DNA from: Rickettsia felis URRWXCal2
Lineage (GTDB): Bacteria > Pseudomonadota > Alphaproteobacteria > Rickettsiales > Rickettsiaceae
Assembly: GCA_000012145.1 (NCBI GenBank)
Contig: CP000053.1
Span: 1,421,149-1,485,148, forward strand
Reading direction: 5' to 3'
DNA: 64,000 bases
Positions 37,174-44,033 of the stretch are shown here, one piece after another. The translations under genes were made by a program, and so were the position numbers. Positions within the stretch are counted from its first letter, which is position 1, and each line of letters begins with the position of its first letter. A model generated the notes under the pieces. That model was given only the letters and a program-made list of their open reading frames with translations, was not told the DNA's origin and did no database searches.

Positions 37174-37620
37174 TTAAATACGAGAAAATAATTTGTTATA
37201 CACTTCATTCCGATTTCTTTTTCCAATAGCAAGTACAAGTACTATTATACGCTTATCATCTACTTCATACACTAGTCGGTAACCGACTGACCTCAACTTT
37301 ATTTTATATAAGTTATTTCCACCGTTTACTGCATCTTTAGGTACATGGGGTGATTCAAGTCTCTCTGATAACTTCTTTTTAAATTGCTCTTTTATTGTAG
37401 AGCCTAACTTATCTCATTCTTTTTTGGCAATAGGAATAAATTCTAGGCTGTGTGAAGGAAAATTAAATTATTTGTATTTTTAGATGTTTTTGAGCGAAAA
37501 TTAATAAGATTTTTGCAGTAATAGTTATTCCTATTTCAAGAAAATCTTATAATTTGCAGCCAAAAAGAGCAAAAATACATTCAATTAATTTTCCTTCACA
37601 CAGCCTAGACTATAAGTCAT
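37174..37620 (-). pseudogene. RelE-type toxin disrupted by a MITE and a nonsense codon
   Basis: The toxin ATG (37618-37620) overlaps the antitoxin stop and encodes MTYSL. A 160-bp hairpin element then interrupts codon 5-6. Beyond it the frame resumes as EFIPIAKKE, a TGA where Trp is expected (TGG to TGA), then DKLGSTIKEQFKKKL, KDAVNGGNNLYKIKLRSVGY and VLAIGKRNRNEVY to a TAA at 37174. RelE toxins cleave mRNA on the ribosome. The double lesion makes this copy dead. Confidence 0.88.
37446..37605. mobile_element. 160-bp MITE-like hairpin element, copy 1
   Basis: Terminal inverted repeats begin GGCTGTGTGAAGGAAAATTA and are perfect for at least 20 bp. The element is flanked by a duplicated TA (37444-37445 and 37606-37607). 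Removing the element and one TA restores the relE frame exactly, which proves insertion. The central core GCGAAAATTAATAAGATTTT is shared with the copies at 41805 and 41967. TA duplication suggests a Tc1/mariner-IS630-type transposase in trans. Confidence 0.85.
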
Positions 37621-37861
37621 TTATATCAACCTTGACTGCTTCCTTTTTATCTTTTAATCTAGTTTTAGAAAGCTCTAATAAATAATTATCATCTAAAGCT
37701 TCAATGATTCTTGCATATAATTCAGCGGAAATTAAATAAGCAGTCGGTTTATTATGATTTAATAAGGCAACAGGCTCACCGCTTGCCTTATCTAATAATG
37801 CGGTAGGACTTTTTTTAAATTCAGAGATACTAACTGTTAGATTTGCATAAATATGTTCCAT
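37610..37861 (-). CDS. Phd/YefM (RelB-partner) type antitoxin
   Basis: 83 aa. MEHIYANLTVSISEFKKSPT, then DKASGEPVALLNHNKPTAYL and the C-terminal toxin-binding helix fit the Phd/YefM family. It is intact and has its own promoter (37897-37925). It is followed by a relE toxin gene that is dead. It may persist as an orphan antitoxin or repressor. Confidence 0.85.
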   Translation of the reverse strand: MEHIYANLTVSISEFKKSPTALLDKASGEPVALLNHNKPTAYLISAELYARIIEALDDNYLLELSKTRLKDKKEAVKVDINDL

Positions 37862-37896
37862 TATTAGACCTATAATTAATACTAAATTAAATACTA

Positions 37897-37925
37897 ATTA
37901 TAATTTGCAATTTTATATTTATCAA
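37897..37925 (-). promoter_or_regulatory. promoter of the Phd-type antitoxin gene
   Basis: On the minus strand: TTGATA (37920-37925), 17-base spacer, TATAAT (37897-37902). Downstream, TTAGTATT occurs twice as a direct repeat (TTAGTATTTAATTTAGTATT), which may be the operator. Confidence 0.6.
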
Positions 37926-37930
37926 GAATA

Positions 37931-38653
37931 TTACATTAAATCACCGATATTCTCTAAAAACAACCTAGCTCGATGCGATGCCGGTTTATTAAAAAACTCC
38001 TTAGCAGACTGATTTGTCAAAATCTGCCCTTGATCCATAAAAATAACACGATCCGCTATTAATTTTGCAAACTTCAAATGATGCGTGACTACTACCATAC
38101 TCATTTGATCTTTTAATAAATTTATATTCTCTATAACATCTTTAATATTTTCGGGATCGAGTGCCGAAGTCGGTTCATCGAATAACAAAATTTCCGGTTT
38201 CATCATCAAAGCTCTTGCTATTGCGGTGCGTTGTTTCTGTCCTCCTGATAGACTTGCCGGATATGAGTCAAATTTTTGCGTTAGCTTAAATTTTGCAAGT
38301 AATTCCTTTGCCATAGAAATTGCTTGTTCCTTTGGCAAATTTAATACATTTACCGGTGTATAAATTAGGTTTTCTCCTACCGTTAAATGCAGAAAGAGAT
38401 TAAAATTTTGAAAAACCATACCGACTTTTAAACAAAGCTTTCTTCTATCTTTAGATAATAGCTTCTTCCCGTCTACCAAAAAAGTACCGCTACTTGGTTC
38501 TTCTAAATTATTTAAAATTCTAAGCAGAGTAGTTTTTCCACTTCCCGAAGGTCCAATTATTACAGTAGTTTCTTTAGTAGTAAAATCTAAATCAATATTC
38601 TTAATTGCGTAATTTTTGCCGTAACGCTTACAAACTTTTTCTAAAATAATCAT
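37931..38653 (-). CDS. glnQ: amino-acid ABC transporter ATP-binding protein (GlnQ-like)
   Basis: 240 aa. Walker A GPSGSGKTTLLR, Q-loop FQNFNLFLHLTV, signature LSGGQKQRTAIARAL, Walker B ILLFDEPTSALDP and switch His in VVVTHHLKFA. The closest group is the polar amino-acid importers. Permease and binding-protein genes are not adjacent, as is common in Rickettsia. It lies 3 bases after the metallo-hydrolase gene. Confidence 0.9.
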   Translation of the reverse strand: MIILEKVCKRYGKNYAIKNIDLDFTTKETTVIIGPSGSGKTTLLRILNNLEEPSSGTFLVDGKKLLSKDRRKLCLKVGMVFQNFNLFLHLTVGENLIYTPVNVLNLPKEQAISMAKELLAKFKLTQKFDSYPASLSGGQKQRTAIARALMMKPEILLFDEPTSALDPENIKDVIENINLLKDQMSMVVVTHHLKFAKLIADRVIFMDQGQILTNQSAKEFFNKPASHRARLFLENIGDLM

Positions 38654-38656
38654 AAA

Positions 38657-39421
38657 CTAAACCGTAAATTTATAACCGTCATAAAGCGGCTTAACATTAT
38701 TTGGAAGCATTTTCGTAATCTCATGATAATCTATCGTATGTCTCATATTGGTTAATAATATCTGCTCAGGTTTATATTTTTCACGCCATTCTAGAACTTT
38801 ATCAAGCCCTGCATGATTCGGATTTGATTTATAATCCATACAATCTAAAATCCATATTTTTATATCCTTTAAAAATTTTTCCGATTCAGGCGGAAAATCG
38901 ATTACATCGGGCGAATAAACAAAATCACCTATACGTAAACCTAAACTATCTATAGGACCATGATGTTGTCTAAAAAATTGTATCTCAATAGTATTAATTT
39001 TAATTTTATCAAAAAAACTAACAGATTGAGTTGTGAACAACCGCCCAAGTTTAAATAACTTATTATCAAATAGATAATCAAATTTTGTATGGAGCTTTGC
39101 CGTACTATCGTGATCTGTATAGATTTCAAATGGCTTACCTTGCATAAAAGTAAATACCCGTAAATCATCGATGCCGTTAACGTGATCGGAATGATAATGT
39201 GTTAATATAGCACAATCGAGCTTATTTATCTTTTCTCGTAATAGTTGATTTCTAATATCAAAACCGAAATCAACTAATATTTGACTATTTTCATCTTTAA
39301 TATATATTGCCGATCTAGTTCTTTTATTGTACTTTGAATTCGATAAGCATATACTGCAATCGCACCCGATCACCGGTACGCCGAGAGATGCTCCACACCC
39401 AAGTATTGTTACTTGTAACAT
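38657..39421 (-). CDS. metallo-beta-lactamase-fold hydrolase, PhnP-like
   Basis: 254 aa. It opens with MLQVTILGCGASLGVPVIGC and carries the metal motif LTHYHSDHVNGIDDLR, a later HHGPIDSLGLRI and TNMRHTIDY. The CDCSIC cysteines after the start are typical of the PhnP subgroup (cyclic phosphodiesterases). The real substrate is unknown. It probably forms an operon with glnQ and is divergent from the PAP2 gene. Confidence 0.85.
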   Translation of the reverse strand: MLQVTILGCGASLGVPVIGCDCSICLSNSKYNKRTRSAIYIKDENSQILVDFGFDIRNQLLREKINKLDCAILTHYHSDHVNGIDDLRVFTFMQGKPFEIYTDHDSTAKLHTKFDYLFDNKLFKLGRLFTTQSVSFFDKIKINTIEIQFFRQHHGPIDSLGLRIGDFVYSPDVIDFPPESEKFLKDIKIWILDCMDYKSNPNHAGLDKVLEWREKYKPEQILLTNMRHTIDYHEITKMLPNNVKPLYDGYKFTV

Positions 39422-39432
39422 AAATATTTAAA

Positions 39433-40113
39433 ATGATGTTTGAAGTTTTTTATAATTTTTGCGGCTTAAATCAAGAAATATTCTTATTTTTGAATAAAGT
39501 TACTAATATCGGATTTATACCTTATTTTTTAAAAATAATTTCGTTTTGTTTTAATATCGCTAATTTCGCCTTAATATATATTTTATACTGTATATATTTT
39601 TATATTCAATTAAAGAAAATTAAAAATGATAATGAACGGCAAAATAAATTTTGGCACAATTATAATAAATTAATTGAAATAGGTATAATATACGGGGTAT
39701 TCGGTTTAATTTTTACCGCTCTTAAATTTTCAGTTAATTTCCCTCGCCCTTATTGTAGTCTTCCTGCTGATAGTTTCATGACTATAATAAATACTGTAAA
39801 TGAAAGATGCTTTTCAAGCTTTCCAAGCAGCCACGCGGCTCTTAGCGTTTTGGTAATATATTTTATTTGGGATTATATTAAATTATCGTTAAAAATCTTA
39901 ATGATTTGTGTTATCATACTCGTGTCTTTATCTCGTATAAGCCTTGCCATGCATTACCCAAGTGATATAATTTATGGCATTGCTATTGCATTTATAACAA
40001 TACTGATAGGTAAATTAATTTATCGAGTCTTTGCAAATAATATAATAAGAAAGGTTGGAGAGTTAATTCTTACTACATATAAAAACTTGATTTTTAATCT
40101 TGAAAGTTTTTAA
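39433..40113 (+). CDS. PAP2-family membrane phosphatase
   Basis: 226 aa with about six membrane helices. The three phosphatase motifs are complete: KFSVNFPRP (Kx6RP), FPSSH (PSGH) and SRISLAMHYPSD (SRx5Hx3D). It may dephosphorylate undecaprenyl pyrophosphate, lipid A or a phosphatidate; motifs do not decide. It is followed by the dinJ promoter. Confidence 0.88.
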   Translation: MMFEVFYNFCGLNQEIFLFLNKVTNIGFIPYFLKIISFCFNIANFALIYILYCIYFYIQLKKIKNDNERQNKFWHNYNKLIEIGIIYGVFGLIFTALKFSVNFPRPYCSLPADSFMTIINTVNERCFSSFPSSHAALSVLVIYFIWDYIKLSLKILMICVIILVSLSRISLAMHYPSDIIYGIAIAFITILIGKLIYRVFANNIIRKVGELILTTYKNLIFNLESF

Positions 40114-40139
40114 TATAACTGCTACAATGTAGCTACATT
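40100..40139 (+). promoter_or_regulatory. promoter and operator of the dinJ-like gene
   Basis: TTGAAA at 40100-40105, 17-base spacer, TACAAT at 40123-40128. A perfect 14-bp palindrome AATGTAGCTACATT (40126-40139) overlaps the -10 box and the start site, a likely autoregulatory operator. Confidence 0.65.
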
Positions 40140-40157
40140 ATTGAAAAAAGAATTTTT

Positions 40158-40421
40158 ATGTCTGCTGATTCTATTGTGCGAGCCCGTATTAACGAAGATG
40201 TAAAAGAAGAAGCAGCCTTAGTGCTTGCTGCTATGGGGCTTACTTTATCTGATGCTGTTCGTATGCTTTTATTTCGTGTTGCTCGTGAAAAAGCATTGCC
40301 GTTTGAACCGCTTATCCCAAATGATGAAACAATTAAGGCCATGAAAGCTGCAAGAAGCGGCAAATTAGTTCATATTGGTAATATAAATAATTTGTTGTCC
40401 GATTTAAATGAGAACGATTAA
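40158..40421 (+). CDS. dinJ: RelB/DinJ-family antitoxin
   Basis: 87 aa. MSADSIVRARINEDVKEEAA, VLAAMGLTLSDAVRMLLFRV and PFEPLIPNDETIKAMKAARS are the DinJ pattern: an RHH domain and a toxin-binding tail. It is intact. The YafQ-type toxin ATG overlaps its end by 14 bases, but only 16 toxin codons remain before an F2 repeat. Confidence 0.9.
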   Translation: MSADSIVRARINEDVKEEAALVLAAMGLTLSDAVRMLLFRVAREKALPFEPLIPNDETIKAMKAARSGKLVHIGNINNLLSDLNEND

Positions 40422-40458
40422 ACGTACTGCACAGTTTAAACGTGATTATACTCGATGA
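40408..40458 (+). pseudogene. YafQ-type toxin, truncated after 16 codons by an F2 repeat
   Basis: The start MRTIKRTAQFKRDYTR is the expected YafQ N-terminus, and the reading frame then runs into an F2 palindrome and stops at 40456-40458. No continuation of the toxin is recognisable on the far side of the repeat, so a deletion accompanied or followed the insertion. Confidence 0.75.
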
Positions 40459-40597
40459 ACTTCAAAAATTGGCTACGTCGTCTTATAAGTTCTGCGGTGC
40501 TCACGTATTATTATACGCTCCGCTCCTCGACTTATAGACTCCTTGCTCTTTTTGAAGTTGATCTTCGTATACTAATTTTTCATTTACTTAGAGTATA
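40446..40597. repeat. F2 palindromic repeat inside the yafQ remnant
   Basis: It is oriented opposite to the copies at 3090 and 25573: AAATTGGCTACGTCGTCTTA, then GCTCACGTATTATTATACGC, CTCCGCTCCTCG and ACTCCTTGCTC. Confidence 0.85.
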
Positions 40598-40660
40598 AAG
40601 TTTTTGAAAAGCATTAGATGCTATTCCTCACTAAAAATGACGTTGTTGTATGGCTCATTT

Positions 40661-40701
40661 ATGTCATTCCCGCGTAGGCGGGAATCCAGTATGAATGACA
40701 T
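40661..40701. repeat. shortened F4 palindromic repeat
   Basis: GTCATTCCCGCGTAGGCGGG followed by AATCCAGTATGAATGACAT. The interior is deleted. It ends where a spurious longer lptF start (40695) would lie. Confidence 0.7.
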
Positions 40702-40721
40702 CAAAAAACCAAACAAACATT

Positions 40722-41804
40722 ATGCTACTATACCGAAAATACTTTATAAAAAATATCTTACCGCTGCTTATAGTTGTTACTTTTTCAGTGACTAGTATAG
40801 TATGGATAACGCAAATATTAAAACTTTTATACTTATTTGATAAAGGTATAAAAGTTATGGACTTCTTCAGTTTAATAGTTCTAGTACTTCCTACTTTATT
40901 ATTTATTCTGTTACCGGTAATAACGGTTATTGCCGTGATCTATATCTATAATAATTTAAAAGTCGAGCGACAATTAATTATATTACAAGCTTCGGGAGTT
41001 AATAATGTACAGCTAGCATTGCCTGCTTTATATGCCGCATTAATAGTTATGCTACTTGCTTATTATATATCTTCTACCATCCTGCCGTTATCTCATATAA
41101 ACTTAAAATCACGTTTAAACTTTATAAAGAATAATTATATCTCAAGTATGATTGAAGAGAAAACTTTTAATAAAGTAACGAAAGATATCACTGTTTTTAT
41201 AGATAAAAAATCAGCAGGAAATATTATGAACGGCGTAATAATATTTGATAATCGCAACGCTGATAACCCATCAGTAGTATTTGCGGGTTCAGGTACTCTT
41301 AATATATATGATAATAACCCGATTTTTGAACTTAATAAAGGCATAAGACAAGAATATGACGTAAACGGTAATTTAACTCAGTTAACTTTCGATTCTTTAA
41401 TGATAAAACTACAAAATGATAATCCATTAGTATCGCAAAGAACTAAACATAATAAAGAAGCAAACGAATATTATATCAGCGAATTACTTGCCCCTCCTCA
41501 TGATTTAGCTATTACTAAAAAAATTAAATTAATTGCTGAAGCACATCAAAGAATAATTTGGCCTTTATATAATTTTGTATTACCTTTTTTAGCACTTGCA
41601 GTTTTTTTGAGATATCCTTATAGCAAAAAAACAACTTTTATGCCGGTATTATTTTCTGCCTTAACAGTATTGCTAGTTACTTCAATTCATTTTATATTGC
41701 AAAATTTTGCTTCAAAAAATCTAGATTTTATTTTTGCTTGTTATTCCAATTTGATTATTGCTTTAACGATCGGATTATATTTATTTGTACGTAAAAGAAT
41801 ATAA
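40722..41804 (+). CDS. lptF: LptF/LptG-family LPS export permease
   Basis: 360 aa from ATG 40722 (MLLYRKYFIKNILPLLIVV). The longer start at 40695 lies in the F4 repeat. There are six membrane helices, three before and three after a periplasmic jellyroll domain (about residues 125-260). The N-terminus and the IYIYNNLKVERQLIILQASG coupling-helix region are typical of YjgP/YjgQ. It would form part of LptBFG, which extracts lipopolysaccharide from the inner membrane. I call LptF by order of resemblance; LptG cannot be excluded. A MITE sits on its stop codon. Confidence 0.82.
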   Translation: MLLYRKYFIKNILPLLIVVTFSVTSIVWITQILKLLYLFDKGIKVMDFFSLIVLVLPTLLFILLPVITVIAVIYIYNNLKVERQLIILQASGVNNVQLALPALYAALIVMLLAYYISSTILPLSHINLKSRLNFIKNNYISSMIEEKTFNKVTKDITVFIDKKSAGNIMNGVIIFDNRNADNPSVVFAGSGTLNIYDNNPIFELNKGIRQEYDVNGNLTQLTFDSLMIKLQNDNPLVSQRTKHNKEANEYYISELLAPPHDLAITKKIKLIAEAHQRIIWPLYNFVLPFLALAVFLRYPYSKKTTFMPVLFSALTVLLVTSIHFILQNFASKNLDFIFACYSNLIIALTIGLYLFVRKRI

Positions 41805-41964
41805 GAGTCTATCTATAAAGTAATTTTAACTGATAATTAAAGAGATTTTATAGCGAAAATTAATAAGTTTTTTGCTGGAATAGCTAACCCTATTTCAAAA
41901 AAAATTTATAATTTGTAGCAAAAAAGAATTTAATTAGCTTTAAAATTACTTTATAGATAGACTC
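41805..41964. mobile_element. 160-bp MITE-like hairpin element, copy 2
   Basis: Arms GAGTCTATCTATAAAGTAAT and complement, with TA at both sides (41802-41803 with one extra A, and 41965-41966). The TA on the left is part of the lptF stop codon TAA. The core GCGAAAATTAATAAG matches copy 1, while the arms do not. Confidence 0.75.
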
Positions 41965-41966
41965 TA

Positions 41967-42126
41967 GGTCTGTGCACTTTTGATTAATGCTTATAATTAT
42001 GAGATATTTTTAAGCGAAAATTAATAAGATTTTTGAAGGAATAGTTATTCATATTTCAAAAAAATCTGATAATTTGCAGCTAAAAAGAGCCATAATTATA
42101 AGCATTAATCAAAAGTGCACAGGACC
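41967..42126. mobile_element. 160-bp MITE-like hairpin element, copy 3
   Basis: Arms GGTCTGTGCACTTTTGATTA and complement (GGTCCTGTGCAC at the far end), flanked by TA at 41965-41966 and 42127-42128. It shares its left TA with copy 2, so one copy inserted at the edge of the other. The core GCGAAAATTAATAAGATTTT is as in copy 1. It ends 5 bases from the holC stop codon. Confidence 0.78.
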
Positions 42127-42131
42127 TAAGC

Positions 42132-42596
42132 TTATTCTACCTTATTCCACGTTCCACGAAGATTTTGAGTAAAACAATCGATTTTATTTTCCTGCTCGGT
42201 AAATTTATTTATTTTTGCCGTTAATTCTTTTAAATCTTCCGGTAAATCGGTTATTATAATTATCCTTTTAAAAACTCTTATATATTCTTTTGCTTGTAAA
42301 ATTTTTCCTATATCCGTAGGCGAGATAATAACAAGCACACTAGCATTATTAGGATTTTGTAACTCATCGGTAATATAAATCGGCTGTTTTTCAGGCTGCG
42401 GATCAAGTTTACTTCCGTGAGGTATAAATTGCTTACGTGAATAAGTCCAAAGATTTTTATTGAGCATTTCTTGTTGATCCGCATCCGCAGTTAATATCAC
42501 GCTTTTAAGATCAGAGCGATAGCATTTTTCTATCAGAAGCAATATCGATTTTAGAAGCAATTCATCGCTTGTTTGATAAATACTAAATTGCTGCAT
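42132..42596 (-). CDS. holC: DNA polymerase III chi subunit
   Basis: 154 aa. MQQFSIYQTSDELLLKSILL, TADADQQEMLNKNLWTY, FIPHG, PIYITDE and ADVLVI-type NNASVLVIISP segments fit HolC, the clamp-loader subunit that contacts SSB. Length is normal. It lies between tRNA-Leu and the tandem MITE copies and has no operon partner. Confidence 0.85.
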   Translation of the reverse strand: MQQFSIYQTSDELLLKSILLLIEKCYRSDLKSVILTADADQQEMLNKNLWTYSRKQFIPHGSKLDPQPEKQPIYITDELQNPNNASVLVIISPTDIGKILQAKEYIRVFKRIIIITDLPEDLKELTAKINKFTEQENKIDCFTQNLRGTWNKVE

Positions 42597-42631
42597 GGAA
42601 TTTTATGTTATTTTTTATGAGAGAATTTAAG

Positions 42632-42716
42632 TGGTACGGATGAAGGGACTTGAACCCCCACGCCTCGCGGCACAAGAACCTAAATCTTGCATGTCTACCA
42701 GTTTCATCACATCCGC
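42632..42716 (-). tRNA. tRNA-Leu (UAG)
   Basis: 85 nt with encoded CCA. Acceptor stem GCGGATG pairs with CATCCGT. The anticodon arm CAAGA-TTTAGGT-TCTTG gives anticodon TAG. A long variable arm (TGCCGCGAGGCGT) marks it as class II leucine tRNA. The T arm has TTCAAGT. Confidence 0.96.
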
Positions 42717-42767
42717 ATATGGTAATGTTATTCCTAGCTCAGCATTGTTGCTTGGATCGGGTTTATC

Positions 42768-42859
42768 CGTCATTGCGAGGAAATTACAAAGTAATTGACG
42801 AAGCAATCTCAGGATATTTGACAAGATTGCCACGCAGCCTATGGCTGCTCGCAATGACG
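42768..42859. repeat. F1 palindromic repeat
   Basis: CGTCATTGCGAGG at the left and GCTGCTCGCAATGACG at the right, between dapE and tRNA-Leu. The flanks CATTGTTGCTTGGATCGGG and TTGGTATCCACGCTGG are further repeat scraps. Confidence 0.88.
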
Positions 42860-42884
42860 ACTTGGTATCCACGCTGGAATGACA

Positions 42885-44030
42885 TTAAAGTATTTCCATC
42901 AAAAAATTATAATACACATCATATAATTTTTGTAAATCGCTAATTTTTGTGTATTCGTTTATTTTATGTGCCGTTTCGGATAATAAGCCAAATTCTACTA
43001 ACGGACAATAATCTTTGACGAATCTTGCATCCGACGTACCCCCGCTTGTAGAAAATTCGGGCTTTATTTTTAACACTCTCTCTACTATATCAGCAAAATC
43101 TTTTATCTTATCGTTTGGATTTTGAATAAAACTATCAGCAGAACTACTATATTCTAATTTATAATCTACTTTATATTCTTTGCAATATCGTTTAATAATT
43201 TCTTCTACCTGTTTTGCTAAAGTTTCTGCACTATGTAAATTATTAAAACGTATATTGAAAGATGCTTCCGTACTTGCCGGAATTACGTTTGAAGTATTAT
43301 TACCGACATCGATATTCGTCACTTCAAGATTTGAACTTTGAAAAAATTCCGTCCCTTTATCAAGTCTTATATTTGTTAACTCATTCAATATTTTTATTAA
43401 GCAGGGCAACGGATTATTTGCTTTATGAGGATAAGCTACATGCCCGCTTAAGCCTTCTATATTTAATTTAAAGTTAACACTTCCTCTTCTGCCGATCTTA
43501 ATTGTGTCGCCTATTTCTTTTTCACAAGTGGGTTCACCGACAATAGCAAAATCCATCTTATGCCCTTGGTCATAAATATATTGCAGCATTTCTTTAGTAC
43601 CATGCTTTGCTTTTCCCTCTTCATCACTAGTAAGTAAGAAACTAATAGAACCTTTAAAACCGGTATTATTTTTTATAAAATCTAAGCTAGCTGCTAGAAA
43701 GCATGCTATCGCCCCTTTCATATCCACCGCACCTCTGCCATATATCTTACCGTCTTGGTGGCTAGCCTTAAATGGACTCGCATTATGCCAAAGCTCATGA
43801 TTACCTGCCGGCACTACATCTACATGCCCAACAAAGCAAATATTAGGCTCATTGCTACCGAAAACAGCATAAAGGTTAGTGGCTTGCTCACTTTTAGAAT
43901 CGCCGAATATTTTTATTTCGGTCTTAAAGCCGTGCTGTTTAAGCAAATCATCAATATACTCAATAGCCCCGTCACTCTCAGGAGTTACAGACTTAAAACC
44001 AATCAAATCTTTTAAGTAGTTAATGTACAT
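42885..44030 (-). CDS. dapE: succinyl-diaminopimelate desuccinylase
   Basis: 381 aa from ATG 44030 (MYINYLKDLIGFKSVTPESD). A TTG one codon earlier is possible. Zinc ligands sit in GHVDVVPAG, GRGAVDMKGAIACFL, TSDEEGKAKHGT and the C-terminal ETAHKINEY. It yields LL-diaminopimelate, needed for peptidoglycan and lysine. It starts right after the stop of the decayed HsdRM gene. Confidence 0.95.
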   Translation of the reverse strand: MYINYLKDLIGFKSVTPESDGAIEYIDDLLKQHGFKTEIKIFGDSKSEQATNLYAVFGSNEPNICFVGHVDVVPAGNHELWHNASPFKASHQDGKIYGRGAVDMKGAIACFLAASLDFIKNNTGFKGSISFLLTSDEEGKAKHGTKEMLQYIYDQGHKMDFAIVGEPTCEKEIGDTIKIGRRGSVNFKLNIEGLSGHVAYPHKANNPLPCLIKILNELTNIRLDKGTEFFQSSNLEVTNIDVGNNTSNVIPASTEASFNIRFNNLHSAETLAKQVEEIIKRYCKEYKVDYKLEYSSSADSFIQNPNDKIKDFADIVERVLKIKPEFSTSGGTSDARFVKDYCPLVEFGLLSETAHKINEYTKISDLQKLYDVYYNFLMEIL

Positions 44031-44033
44031 CAA

